DNA of 64,000 bases from GCA-003244245 sp963712995 (GCA_963712995.1 CAVQKH010000001.1:62001-126000), one strand, 5' to 3'. Positions 47,729 through 57,756 are shown, counted from the first letter of the stretch. Notes: generated from the letters alone by a model not told the origin. Numbers and translations are program-made.

Positions 47729-48022
47729 CTACAAGCCCAAACGCGCTTTGGTGTCCTCCCACGGCACCATCGGGACCTGACCGCCAGCGGGTGAGATTGG
47801 GGGCGGGCCGGGTCGACAATGGGCGCTCGGCGACGATGATCCGCTTGCTCAGCAACATGTCCAGAGTGCGGCGCAGCGTCGTCGGGGAGCCCGGCGCGGC
47901 CGGAACTCCTGCCGATCGAGACCGTGCTGCCAGGACTGGGCGAGCAGCGGGAAACCGCCGACGACCAGCGCCGCGTCGATCGCCGCAGCCGGTGGGACGC
48001 CAAGCAGGTCACCCATCGCGCA
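47729..48022 (-). pseudogene. Remnant of a DUF234-type AAA ATPase
   Basis: On the minus strand, MGDLLGVPPAAAIDAALVVG, GFPLLAQSWQHGLD, and in shifting frames SPTTLRRTLDMLLSKRIIVA and ERPLSTRPAPNLTRW are fragments of the C-terminal half of actinobacterial ATPases with DUF234/winged-helix ends. At least one frameshift and both ends are missing, and no Walker motifs are present. This is a decayed gene. Confidence 0.45.
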
Positions 48023-48128
48023 CCTCGAGTGATTCGCAGCGAGCTCGAACCGGGCAGCAGACAGTGGTCACCCCCGGCTAGTCCGTGTCAGCGTGGACGA
48101 TGCCACCCTGGGTGGTTATGTTTGGCGC

Positions 48129-48455
48129 GTGACCACCACCGTCGTGAAGCCGCCGTTCACCGACGCCTCCCCAGCTGAGATCCGCGCCGCGCTGCTCATA
48201 GAGGACCAACCCGAATTCGACCGGCAATGGCGCGCTGCCCTGGCCATCGCAGCCGAGGCCCTGAGCTTGGACGAGGTACACGACACCCTGGAGTCCTGGC
48301 GGCGGGTCGCCTGGCTGGTCAACGCGCATGGACACGACGGTTACCGCAGGATGATGGCCCAAGCCCAGGAAACACTACGCACCGGCCAGAGCCCACCCGG
48401 CAGCGTCGGGATCGAGACGATCGAGGCGCTGATCCGGGAGCGGTTGAGCCGGTAG
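48129..48455 (+). CDS. DUF6247-type small protein, likely antitoxin partner
   Basis: From GTG 48129: VTTTVVKPPFTDASPAEIRA, ALLIEDQPEFDRQWRAALAI, AAEALSLDEVHDTLESWRRV. This matches DUF6247 proteins, which are usually encoded directly in front of a small toxin-like gene. A GTG at 48093 gives a longer version that looks less conserved. Length is 108 aa. The next gene starts at the base after the stop codon. Confidence 0.65.
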   Translation: MTTTVVKPPFTDASPAEIRAALLIEDQPEFDRQWRAALAIAAEALSLDEVHDTLESWRRVAWLVNAHGHDGYRRMMAQAQETLRTGQSPPGSVGIETIEALIRERLSR

Positions 48456-48703
48456 GTGTACTGGGTCGAGACCTACCCCGAGGCGCGAGACCAGATCGCC
48501 GCATTGCCTGACGTGCCCTGGCCGGCTACGCCGAGGCATTGGGGGTGCTCAAGCTGATCCCGTGGAACGGGGAGCCGATCAACAAGCACAACCCGACGGG
48601 TGCCGTGCGGACGCTGCCGTTCGGCGCCGTCGGCATGGTCACCTACCTGATCCTGGAGGATCAGCGGCGGGTGGACGTGATCACCGTCGTGTGGGTGGGC
48701 TGA
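48456..48703 (+). pseudogene. Small toxin-like protein, copy 2, frameshifted
   Basis: GTG 48456 follows the TAG of the DUF6247-type gene with no spacing. The first frame reads VYWVETYPEARDQIAALPD; at about 48515-48520 it must shift to give ALAGYAEALGVLKLIPWNGE, PINKHNPTGAVRTLPFGAVG and MVTYLILEDQRRVDVITVVW. This is an apparently complete small protein except for one indel. Size and pairing suggest a plasmid-stabilisation type toxin, though I do not recognise the family surely. Confidence 0.55.
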
Positions 48704-48771
48704 CGACGCCTCACGTGAACACCGCGTCTGGGAGCGACGGCCGGGCCGGCCGGCCGCACGAGTCGGCTGAC

Positions 48772-48824
48772 CGGAACCCACCGGCGTGACACCGGCGGGT
48801 TCCGAACCCGGATTAGATGATCAT
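48772..48824. repeat. Hairpin repeat element, copy 1 (see 57842-57900)
   Basis: CGGAACCCACCGGCGTG and, after a short variable loop, GGTTCCGAACCCGG then ATTAGATGATCAT form a 53-base unit whose arms CGGAACCC and GGGTTCCG pair. The right-hand 27 bases are identical to those at the end of cas2. It lies just past the stop of the DUF397 gene. Confidence 0.8.
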
Positions 48825-48831
48825 AGGGTCT

Positions 48832-49029
48832 TCAGTCGAATTCGCCGGTCCGCACTACGGCGGCGAACGCGGCCCACTGGGTCGTGGTGAACCTCAGGGC
48901 CGGGCCGGTCGGGTCCTTGGAGTCCCGGACGGCACGGCCGCCGACGAAGTCGGCGACCTCGACACACTCACCGATGCCGTTGCTGAAGGTAGACTTTCGC
49001 CATACGGCGGGAGACAGGTCATCCCTCAT
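48832..49029 (-). CDS. DUF397 protein
   Basis: MRDDLSPAVWRKSTFSNGIG, ECVEVADFVGGRAVRDSKDP and the end WAAFAAVVRTGEFD are the DUF397 signature (W-R-K-S-S/T, C-V-E-V-A, V-R-D-S-K). These 65-residue proteins are encoded beside a DUF5753 helix-turn-helix protein and act with it, as in the WhiJ-like systems of Streptomyces. The partner gene lies 18 bases upstream. Confidence 0.9.
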   Translation of the reverse strand: MRDDLSPAVWRKSTFSNGIGECVEVADFVGGRAVRDSKDPTGPALRFTTTQWAAFAAVVRTGEFD

Positions 49030-49047
49030 CGATGCCCCTCCTAGCTT

Positions 49048-49908
49048 TTACTCGCGTCTGTGGTTGGCGAGCTGCGCGATCATGGCCAGGCTCTCGTCCG
49101 CATCGAGGGACTGGCCGCGCAGCTCGTCAAACAGCCTAGCCATCCGGGCGACCACCGAGGGGTCGTCGATGATGTGGCCGCCGACCACGTATTCCTGATA
49201 GGCCGCGTCAGGCAGCAGTTGGTCAGGGAAGGCGAGCAGGGTGAACGGGCCCGTGCCGACGTGCAGCCCCAGGTCGAACGGGAGCACCCGCAACTCGACG
49301 CTCGGCCAGGTGGCACGGTCGAGCAGCTGAGCCAGTTGAGCGCCCGCGACCGCGGCATCCCGCGCGCATCGCTCCAGCGCACCCTCGGACACCACGGCGC
49401 TGAGCTGGAGGGCGTCCGGTCCGGACAGCCTGCCCTGCCGGTGCAGCCGCGCCTTGACGTGCCGATCGATGTCCTTGGCGGGCACGAGGCCGCTCAGGGC
49501 GTAGAGCCTGCGCATGTACTGCTCGGTCTGCAGCGGTCCGGGAATGATCTCGAGATTTAGACAGCGCAGCGAGGCGGCGTCGGTCTCCAAGCCGACGTAG
49601 CCGGCCAGAAACTTGGGCAGCCGGTAGGTGGACCACCATCCACGCTTGCTGGCCTCCTCGCGCAGCTCTTCGAGTGCGGTGAGGGTCGGCTCGTCGGCTC
49701 CGTAGAGGCGTACGACCAGCACGACCAGGTCTGACTTGCTGGGCACGTTGCGACCGGTCTCGATGTGGCCGATCCGAGCCTCGGAGCAGCCGATGGCCGC
49801 TGCCGCATCCGGTCGGCTGACGCCGGCGGCCTCGCGCAGCCGCTGTAGTTCGCGTCCGAGCTGCATACGCCTGACCGTGGGTGCCATGGCGGGCATCATA
49901 GTCACCAC
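49048..49908 (-). CDS. XRE HTH / DUF5753 regulator (WhiJ-like)
   Basis: The N-terminal Cro/C1-type helix-turn-helix (ELQRLREAAGVSRPDAAAAI, GCSEARIGHIETGRNVPSK) is followed by a DUF5753 domain (IIPGPLQTEQYMRRLYALSG; VELRVLPFDLGLHVGTGPFT; YVVGGHIIDDPSVVARMARL). Such regulators control development or secondary metabolism with their DUF397 partner. Length is 286 aa. The divergent gap to 50063 may hold its operator. Confidence 0.88.
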   Translation of the reverse strand: MVTMMPAMAPTVRRMQLGRELQRLREAAGVSRPDAAAAIGCSEARIGHIETGRNVPSKSDLVVLVVRLYGADEPTLTALEELREEASKRGWWSTYRLPKFLAGYVGLETDAASLRCLNLEIIPGPLQTEQYMRRLYALSGLVPAKDIDRHVKARLHRQGRLSGPDALQLSAVVSEGALERCARDAAVAGAQLAQLLDRATWPSVELRVLPFDLGLHVGTGPFTLLAFPDQLLPDAAYQEYVVGGHIIDDPSVVARMARLFDELRGQSLDADESLAMIAQLANHRRE

Positions 49909-50062
49909 TCAACTCCGTATGGTATGTGCCGTAGTGGTAGATTTTGTATTAATACAGATATAAACTCTACAGGACGCCACTACGAGCCGGCGTCGACCGC
50001 CCAGCCCCGGCCGTTCCCCGACGAGCCGACTGGGCGGCCGCTGAGACCACCTGAGGAAGCAC

Positions 50063-50305
50063 ATGGGCAGGCACAGCAAGAAACGACGTCCGACGCTGCC
50101 GCGACGCACGGTCGAGATGGTGGACACCACCGGCACAGCGCACCTGCTGAGCGTCGCCGCGGCGGAGAACGGCCTGCCGCGGGGCCGGTACACCACGCTG
50201 TGCGGCGAGGACGTGCTGCCCGCGGCGTTGGTCGCCCGCGAGGCTCGCTACTGCCGGTTGTGCACCCCGATCCCCACGCAGAGATCGAGGGGTTCGCGTC
50301 GATGA
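50063..50305 (+). CDS. Small basic protein, 80 aa, first of a four-gene overlapping string
   Basis: MGRHSKKRRPTLPRRTVEMV starts with a basic tract; AENGLPRGRYTTLCGEDVLP and ARYCRLCTPIPTQ follow, with one isolated Cys and one C-x2-C pair. The layout recalls small zinc-binding proteins that accompany DUF397/XRE genes in actinomycetes. Its stop overlaps the next ATG (ATGA). Confidence 0.6.
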   Translation: MGRHSKKRRPTLPRRTVEMVDTTGTAHLLSVAAAENGLPRGRYTTLCGEDVLPAALVAREARYCRLCTPIPTQRSRGSRR

Positions 50306-50412
50306 CCACCGCGACCGTGCCCACCCGTCCCGAAGCCGCCGAGCCGTCGCGGGTGATCGGAGGCAGCTGCCCGATGAGCGCCCGCCGACCGAGCACGGAC
50401 CGTCCACAGTGA
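50302..50412 (+). CDS. Very small protein, 36 aa
   Basis: MTTATVPTRPEAAEPSRVIG, then GSCPMSARRPSTDRPQ. It is supported mostly by position: ATGA overlap with the gene before and GTGA overlap with the gene after, which preserves coupling through the string. Function unknown. Confidence 0.4.
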   Translation: MTTATVPTRPEAAEPSRVIGGSCPMSARRPSTDRPQ

Positions 50413-50594
50413 GCTCCCCCACCGACGAGGCGTGCCCGGGATGCGGGACCACCACCGGCGTGCAGCCGACCAGCGGCACCTCACCCAAGGTCCACGCATG
50501 GTCGTGCACGGCGTGCGGATTGGACTGGGCGATCACGGTGGTCAACCCACACCTGCGGGACCGGTTGCTCGCGCTGGCCGAGCGTGCCCGGTGA
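50409..50594 (+). CDS. Small zinc-ribbon-like protein, 61 aa
   Basis: Two C-x2-C pairs (DEACPGCGTT and AWSCTACGLDWAI) separated by about 20 residues suggest one bound zinc. The end VVNPHLRDRLLALAERAR is helical. GTGA overlap at both ends ties it to its neighbours. Confidence 0.6.
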   Translation: MSSPTDEACPGCGTTTGVQPTSGTSPKVHAWSCTACGLDWAITVVNPHLRDRLLALAERAR

Positions 50595-50830
50595 GCCGTC
50601 CCGCCCGGTCGTGGGTGCTCTCGCCGCTGGATGGCGCCGTGCATCTGCTCAGGCCCGAGGGTGAGCACCCGCCCGGCGTGCTCCAGGCACGCTGCGGGCA
50701 CCTCCTGCCCACGACCATCCCGCAGTGCGGCCAGCCGCCACCCGGCTCGCCGTGTGAGGGCTGTCGGCAGATCTTCGTTGCGGACCTCACCGCCCCCAGA
50801 TCCCGGCAGGCCGATCAACCTCGGTGCTGA
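50591..50830 (+). CDS. Small cysteine-containing protein, 79 aa
   Basis: From GTG 50591: VSRPARSWVLSPLDGAVHLL, then VLQARCGHLLPTTIPQCGQP and PCEGCRQIFVADL. The Cys-Gly-His and C-x2-C motifs suggest metal binding. I recall related short proteins near DUF397 genes in actinomycetes. It ends the four-gene string. Confidence 0.6.
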   Translation: MSRPARSWVLSPLDGAVHLLRPEGEHPPGVLQARCGHLLPTTIPQCGQPPPGSPCEGCRQIFVADLTAPRSRQADQPRC

Positions 50831-51205
50831 GGTTTCGCCGCACCCACGGGTCGCCGAGGCCTCCAAGGAGGACCCGGATCCCAGCGTCCTGAGGTCAATC
50901 CTGGTGAGCAGTACGGCATCGGTGAAATCGCGCGCGCGTGGTGGCGTCGCCCCGATCGATCATCGTCACGATCTTCTCCGCGAGCACGGTCTCGATCTTC
51001 CTGGGCCGACGGTACCGCCGTAAGCGGCGGCGCGCGCCGCTTCGCGAGGAGGTTGTCCGTCCACCGCGGGACGATAACGGGAAAGGAGAGTACCCACTCC
51101 TTTCCACTCTCAACGTATAGCGCACCGGGGGTCTTGCGGCAAGACCCGGGTCGTGCCGCAGAATTGCCGGCCGAGGCCAGAACCTGCGGAAATGGGAGTC
51201 GCGAA
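50831..51205. other. Gap before the glycosyltransferase gene
   Basis: No supported gene; frames are arginine- and serine-rich. It holds the promoter of the glycosyltransferase and the inverted repeat at 51080-51105. Confidence 0.5.
51080..51105. promoter_or_regulatory. 9-bp inverted repeat upstream of the glycosyltransferase
   Basis: GGAAAGGAG (51080-51088) and CTCCTTTCC (51097-51105) are exact reverse complements around eight bases. It lies 100 bases before the ATG and could be an operator or a small terminator for the gene string behind. Confidence 0.5.
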
Positions 51206-52435
51206 ATGCGGGTGTTGTTGTCGACGTATGGGTCGCGCGGGGACGTCGAACCGCTGGTGGGACTCGCGGTGCGGTTGCGGGCGCTCGGCGCGGAGGTGCG
51301 GGTGTGCGCGCCGCCGGACTTCGCGCAGCGGTTGGCCGGTGTCGGCGTGCTGATGGTGCCGGTCGGCCAGTCGGCACGCGAGCTGACGACCGCGGCGCCG
51401 CCACCGTCATCCCTGCCCCGGCGCGCGGCCGAGTTGATCGCCAGCCAGTTCGACGCGGTCACCGCGACGGCCAAGGGATGTGACGCGTTGGTGGCGACCG
51501 GCGTGATGCCGGCCGCGGCCGGCGCGCGGTCGGTGGCCGAGAAACTGGGCATCCGCTCCGTGTCCGTGACCTTCCAACAGCTCACCCTGCCCTCGCCGCA
51601 CCACCCGCCGCTGGCGTATCCGGGCCGACCGTTCCCACCGGAGGTGACCGACAACCGGGTGCTATGGGACCTGGACGCCCAGAGCATCAACGCGCTTTTC
51701 GGTGCGGCGCTCAACACCCACCGGGCCTCGATCAGCCTGCCACCGGTGGACAACGTCCGCGACTACGTCATCGGTGACCAGCCGTGGCTGGCGACGGACC
51801 CGATCCTGGACCCGTGGCAGGAGACGCCGGACCTCGACGTCGTCCAGACCGGCGCGTGGATCCTGCCCGACCAACGCCCACTCCCGGCCGAGTTGGTGGC
51901 GTTCCTGGACGCCGGCACACCACCGGTGTACGTGGGCTTCGGCAGCATGCCCATGCGCGCCTCGAAGGACATCGCCCAGGTGGCCATCGAGGCGATCCGC
52001 GCGCAGGGCCGCCGCGCACTCGTCTCCCACGGCTGGGCCGACCTGGCCCTGATCGACGACCGGGACGACTGCTTCGCCATCAGCGAGGTCAACCAGCAGG
52101 CACTGTTCGCCCGGGTCGCCGCCGTCGTGCACCACGGCGGCGCGGGCACCACGACAACGGCCACCCGGGCCGGCGCGCCTCAGGTGGTGATACCCCAGGC
52201 GGTGGACCAGCCGTACTGGGCCGGCCGGGTGACCGAGCTGGGCATCGGCACGGCACACGACGGCCCGACTCCGACCACCGAGTCCCTCTCCGCCGCACTC
52301 AGGACCACCCTGACCCCCGAGACCCGCGCACGAGCGAGGGCCGTGGCCGGCACGATCCGCACCGACGGGACGACCGTGGCCGCGACACTGCTGCTCGACG
52401 CGCTCAGCCGAGAAAGGCCGCCAGTGCCCGCGTGA
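51206..52435 (+). CDS. GT1-family glycosyltransferase (MGT / vancomycin-type)
   Basis: A GT-B enzyme of 409 aa. The N-terminus MRVLLSTYGSRGDVEPLVGL is diagnostic for the macrolide and glycopeptide glycosyltransferase group; GTPPVYVGFGSMPMRASKDI begins the nucleotide-sugar domain, and VVHHGGAGTTTTATRAGAPQ with VVIPQAVDQPYWAGRV is the donor-binding motif. It would transfer a sugar to an aglycone, a lipid or a xenobiotic. No biosynthetic cluster is next to it, so a detoxifying or stand-alone role is possible. Confidence 0.88.
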   Translation: MRVLLSTYGSRGDVEPLVGLAVRLRALGAEVRVCAPPDFAQRLAGVGVLMVPVGQSARELTTAAPPPSSLPRRAAELIASQFDAVTATAKGCDALVATGVMPAAAGARSVAEKLGIRSVSVTFQQLTLPSPHHPPLAYPGRPFPPEVTDNRVLWDLDAQSINALFGAALNTHRASISLPPVDNVRDYVIGDQPWLATDPILDPWQETPDLDVVQTGAWILPDQRPLPAELVAFLDAGTPPVYVGFGSMPMRASKDIAQVAIEAIRAQGRRALVSHGWADLALIDDRDDCFAISEVNQQALFARVAAVVHHGGAGTTTTATRAGAPQVVIPQAVDQPYWAGRVTELGIGTAHDGPTPTTESLSAALRTTLTPETRARARAVAGTIRTDGTTVAATLLLDALSRERPPVPA

Positions 52436-52583
52436 ACCACGCGGGATCGTCGAGCCAGGGAAGCGCTGGGTGGCCGCGGGCTGCACCGCCAACTCGGCAT
52501 GCTCGAAGAGACCGGCACACTCGGCGGCGTTCCGCGGCGGCAGCCCGACATCGTACTCACCGGCGAGCAACAGCACCGGCTTC
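52404..52583 (-). pseudogene. C-terminal stub of an alpha/beta hydrolase
   Basis: The minus strand encodes VLLLAGEYDVGLPPRNAAEC, AGLFEHAELAVQPAATQRFP and, after a one-base shift, WLDDPAWFTRALAAFLG. This is the end of an alpha/beta hydrolase, with the catalytic-Asp strand. The N-terminal 200 or more residues are missing at about 52583, next to the start of the CRISPR flank. It overlaps the 3' end of the glycosyltransferase gene tail to tail. Confidence 0.65.
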
Positions 52584-52671
52584 CAAGATCATTCTGTTAG
52601 GAGTTCTCAAGCACGAGACGCTCGTGACAGGCCGTGCCGGCAACCACCCGCAGGGCGTCGACTAGACCGAA

Positions 52672-55600
52672 GTTTCGATCCTCGCCCGGCGCATTGACCG
52701 GGCGCTGCACCCGCACCGGCAGGCTCTCACCCGCGATCTTGCGGTTGTTGCGATCCTCGCCCGGCGCATTGACCGGGCGCTGCGGCGGCCGGCATCATCG
52801 GATCCCCTGCCGACCGCGTTGTTGCGATCCTCGCCCGGCGCTTTGGCCGGGCGCTGCCACCCCCAGCTCACTCAAGGACTCACGCCTCGCCCGTTGCGAT
52901 CCTCGCCCGGCGCTTTGGCCGGGCGCTGCCGGGCATCTTCTTGCCTTCATCAGTCAAGGCCCAGTTGCGATCCTCGCCCGGCGCTTTGGCCGGGCGCTGC
53001 TGCGGCTGCTTCTTGGTGGGGTTGTTCCTGCTGTTGCGATCCTCGCCCGGCGCTTTGGCCGGGCGCTGCGCGCATCCGCTCGCTCTTAACCTCGGATCCA
53101 TCGTGTCGTTGCGATCCTCGCCCGGCGCTTTGGCCGAGCGCTGCGGCCTCCTGGTGGATCTCCACCACGTTGTTCACATTGTTGCGATCCTCGCCCGGCG
53201 CTTTGGCCGGGCGCTGCACCGTGGTGCGGGAGTGGGGGGGTAGATGGGTAGTCGGTTGCGATCCTCGCCCGGCGCTTTGGCCGGGCGCTGCCTGCCGGAA
53301 CTGTCGTCGCCCTATCGAGCTGGTTAATTGCGATCCTCGCCCGGCGCTTTGGCCGTGCTGTGATCTCGCGTGATCAGTTCCTAGAGTTGCGATCCTCGCC
53401 CGGCGCTTTGGCCGGGCGCTGCCCGAGTAGTTCGGTGGAGGTGAGCTCGTGGCGGTCTTGTTGCGATCCTCGCCCGGCGCTTTGGCCGGGCGCTGCGAAT
53501 GTCAGGCTCACCTGGAGACGCTGCAAGCGAGCGTGTTGCGATCCTCGCCCGGCGCTTTGGCCGGGCGCTGCGATGGTGGCGATCTCCCCGCGGCGCATCA
53601 GGTCGTAGTTGCGATCCTCGCCCGGCGCTTTGGCCGGGCGCTGCCATGCCACTTGACGTGGCGTAAAGACGGCATGTTCTTCGTTGCGATCCTCGCCCGG
53701 CGCTTTGGCCGGGCGCTGCAGCGGGTGGGCGCGGAGACGATCACATTAATGTGGCAGTTGCGATCCTCGCCCGGCGCTTTGGCCGGTCGCTGCGCGACAC
53801 CGCGCCGGTCCGCCTGCTCCCGCACCGCATGTTGCGATCCTCGCCCGGCGCTTTGGCCGGGCGCTGCGGTATGAGCACGGGGATCGTGACGTACCGAGAA
53901 GGTGTTGCGATCCTCGCCCGGCGCTTTGGCCGGGCGCTGCCCTGGGGACCAGCCCTAAGCCGCCGGAAACTCACCGAAGTTGCGATCCTCGCCCGGCGCT
54001 TTGGCCGGGCGCTGCTACCGGGGGTTGGACCGACGCGGACCGTGTCTGACGTTGCGATCCTCGCCCGGCGCTTTGGCCGGGCGCTGCCTAGCCTGTCTTG
54101 TACTTCCTGCGGCCGGTGAGAGCGTTGCGATCCTCGCCCGGCGCTTTGGCCGGGCGCTGCTTGGCGGATTACGACCCCGATACGCGCTGCTGGAGTTGCG
54201 ATCCTCGCCCGGCGCTTTGGCCGGGCGCTGCTCCGCTCGTCAACAGCGGCGCTCTCCGCCTCGGGTTGCGATCCTCGCCCGGCGCTTTGGCCGGGCGCTG
54301 CGGTCTACGGGGATGGCACGTGCCAAGCGGCCGCGGATGTTGCGATCCTCGCCCGGCGCTTTGGCCGGGCGCTGCCCCACCACGCACCCACCGCGACACA
54401 CCCCGGCACCCAGTTGCGATCCTCGCCCGGCGCTTTGGCCGGGCGCTGCCCCCAGCCGGAAACGAGATGTCCGGCCCGGTCACCGCCGTTGCGATCCTCG
54501 CCCGGCGCTTTGGCCGGGCGCTGCAGTCTGGCCGAGTACTGGCGTTCGGCGAAGGCGGTCGAGTTGCGATCCTCGCCCGGCGCTTTGGCCGGGCGCTGCG
54601 GCGCAGATCCGTGGTCCGTACCAGCGGTTCGTTCAGGGTTGCGATCCTCGCCCGGCGCTTTGGCCGGGCGCTGCGATGTCGGGATTCTTCACGGATCCGC
54701 CGCAGGCAGGGTTGCGATCCTCGCCCGGCGCTTTGGCCGGGCGCTGCCTGGATCCTCCGGCTCCATCGGATCGCAGGCCGCGGGTTGCGATCCTCGCCCG
54801 GCGCTTTGGCCGGGCGCTGCACCAAGACCACCCTCGCCTCCGCCGAGGCAGCCACCCAGTTGCGATCCTCGCCCGGCACTTTGGCCGGGCGCTGCCAACG
54901 CAGTGCGCCCGCTGCGGCGTGCCGCTGCGGCGGTTGCGATCCTCGCCCGGCGCTTTGGCCGGGCGCTGCGCCCACTCTGCCGGCAACCGGTGAGCAAGCC
55001 ATGCGTGTTGCGATCCTCGCCCGGCGCTTTGGCCGGGCGCTGCCGAAGTGGATACGCACACGGCGCGCCTACCTTGCAGCGTTGCGATCCTCGCCCGGCG
55101 CTTTGGCCGGGCGCTGCGAGGCGAACAGTGCGAGTTCGCCGTCGTTGTCGGTGTTGTTGCGATCCTCGCCCGGCGCTTTGGCCGGGCGCTGCCCGTCGCG
55201 CACGGCCGTGTAGCTGCGGGTGAGCTTGTTGCGATCCTCGCCCGGCGCTTTGGCCGGGCGCTGCTGACCGCCGCCCAGATCCACGACGCGACGAGGTTGA
55301 GGTTGCGATCCTCGCCCGGCGCTTTGGCCGGGCGCTGCCAGGCCGGTCTGATCGACCGCGTTGACCGCCTTCACGTTGCGATCCTCGCCCGGCGCTTTGG
55401 CCGGGCGCTGCCGACCGGATTCTGGATGTTGGTGACCGACGCGACGGTGTTGCGATCCTCGCCCGGCGCTTTGGCCGGGCGCTGCCCGCGGACACGGAAT
55501 CACTATCGCGGCACACGGGGGTGTTGCGATCCTCGCCCGGCGCTTTGGCCGGGCGCTGCCGTGGAGGTGGTGAAGGGAACCCAGTCCAGGTTGAGGTTGC

Positions 55601-57756
55601 GATCCTCGCCCGGCGCTTTGGCCGGGCGCTGCAGGACCCGCCGCGGGTGTGGTGGGCGCGCGGACCCAGTTGCGATCCTCGCCCGGCGCTTTGGCCGGGC
55701 GCTGCTGGTGACTGCGAGCCCGCGTTTCTGTTCGTGTTCCAGGTTGCGATCCTCGCCCGGCGCTTTGGCCGGGCGCTGCCAGGACGCCCGGATCTGCCTT
55801 TACTGAGCACTGAGGGAGTTGCGATCCTCGCCCGGCGCTTTGGCCGGGCGCTGCGATTCGCTGACGGTCGACTCGGTAAACGACATCCAGTTGCGATCCT
55901 CGCCCGGCGCTTTGGCCGGGCGCTGCCGTTGATCATCCCGTGTAGATTGCCGTATCGAGTCAGTTGCGATCCTCGCCCGGCGCTTTGGCCGGGCGCTGCG
56001 GCCACCTGTTCACCGCTGCCGCCGCGCTGCGCGAGGTTGCGATCCTCGCCCGGCGCTTTGGCCGGGCGCTGCACCTTGATGTAAGTGATGCCCCGGGCCG
56101 CGCGGACCGGTTGCGATCCTCGCCCGGCGCTTTGGCCGGGCGCTGCAGGCGAGACCATCCACATCGAGGGCGGCCAACCGCTTGTTGCGATCCTCGCCCG
56201 GCGCTTTGGCCGGGCGCTGCCTGGCCCTGGGCCTCACAGTGACGGGGACGGACTGGTTGCGATCCTCGCCCGGCGCTTTGGCCGGGCGCTGCCTGCGGAC
56301 CGGGACCAGTCCCTGCCCAGCGTGCGGTTGCGATCCTCGCCCGGCGCTTTGGCCGGGCGCTGCCGGCGGCTAGTCCGAGCAGTCCGGCCCAAGGAGTAGT
56401 GTTGCGATCCTCGCCCGGCGCTTTGGCCGGGCGCTGCCCAGACCGACCCGGACACTGTGGTCGCCTTCGGGGGCGTTGCGATCCTCGCCCGGCGCTTTGG
56501 CCGGGCGCTGCCCGACGCCAGTTGAGCCATGCCCACAGTGAGCAGATCAGTTGCGATCCTCGCCCGGCGCTTTGGCCGGGCGCTGCTGGGTCTACCGACA
56601 GGGATAACGGTGTGGACAGTAGGGGTTGCGATCCTCGCCCGGCGCTTTGGCCGGGCGCTGCCGCGGCCCGGACCGCGCTGATCGGGTCGCAGTACGCGTT
56701 GCGATCCTCGCCCGGCGCTTTGGCCGGGCGCTGCTGCGGATCCTCTGGGTGGTCGCCGGCCCACTCGCTGTTGCGATCCTCGCCCGGCGCTTTGGCCGGG
56801 CGCTGCGGCCGCGGCGAATGATGTACGCACCACCAGCGCTCAGTTGCGATCCTCGCCCGGCGCTTTGGCCGGGCGCTGCAGGGTGGACGGTGACACCTGA
56901 TGGCGGGCAGGACTAGTTGCGATCCTCGCCCGGCGCTTTGGCCGGGCGCTGCCGACCTGAGCTACTACAGCGTCTATTGGCGGTACCAGTTGCGATCCTC
57001 GCCCGGCGCTTTGGCCGGGCGCTGCCATGGCACCCATCGTTCCCCGTCGCTGGCCCGCTCGTTGCGATCCTCGCCCGGCGCTTTGGCCGGGCGCTGCATG
57101 TGGGCACGTCCCCGCGATCACCTCCGGCTGCGTCGTTGCGATCCTCGCCCGGCGCTTTGGCCGGGCGCTGCTGGATGTCGTTGCGGAGTCGAGCGGGCCG
57201 GAACGCAGTTGCGATCCTCGCCCGGCGCTTTGGCCGGGCGCTGCTCTTGAGCAGGCCCAGCGTCTCACAGGTCTGCATCTCGTTGCGATCCTCGCCCGGC
57301 GCTTTGGCCGGGCGCTGCAGTCACTCCAGTGGAGGCACCACGTGACAACGATGGGTTGCGATCCTCGCCCGGCGCTTTGGCCGGGCGCTGCTTCCTCGGC
57401 AGGAGCAGGTAGCGAGCATGTCCGGGGTTGCGATCCTCGCCCGGCGCTTTGGCCGGGCGCTGCTGAGACAACCAGGATCAGTGGTGTCTTGGCTGATCTG
57501 TTGCGATCCTCGCCCGGCGCTTTGGCCGGGCGCTGCCCGCGACCATCGCAGGGGAACTCGCGTCGTGGGCGTTGCGATCCTCGCCCGGCGCTTTGGCCGG
57601 GCGCTGCCGACCCCTCAATCCGGCACTGCCCAATTGATCTAGGAGTTGCGATCCTCGCCCGGCGCTTTGGCCGGGCGCTGCGTTATCGCTGCCGGTATGG
57701 GTGTGACCGAGTCCTACGTGTTGCGATCCTCGCCCGGCGCTTTGGCCGGGCGCTGC
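52672..57756 (-). CRISPR. Type I-C CRISPR array, 70 repeats / 69 spacers
   Basis: The 37-base repeat, read on the transcribed minus strand, is GCAG, then an 8-bp stem (CGCCCGGC / GCCGGGCG) around a CAAAGC loop, then AGGATCGCAAC. That last 11-base piece equals the usual length of the Cas5c-made 5' handle. I count 70 repeats by eye. Spacers are 32-38 bases, mostly 35-38. Repeats 1-2 (52672-52708, 52747-52783) and the one at 53327 are degenerate, and that end is leader-distal. Single-base variants occur at 53108, 53757 and 54859. Repeat-spacer units average about 73 bases. Orientation is set by cas2 and the leader at the 57.8 kb end and by repeat decay at the other. Confidence 0.97.

Noticed and set aside
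50938..51120. 60-residue open frame before the glycosyltransferase
   Set aside because: The first part is hydrophobic but the rest is arginine-rich without conserved pattern or a ribosome-binding site, so it is probably noncoding.
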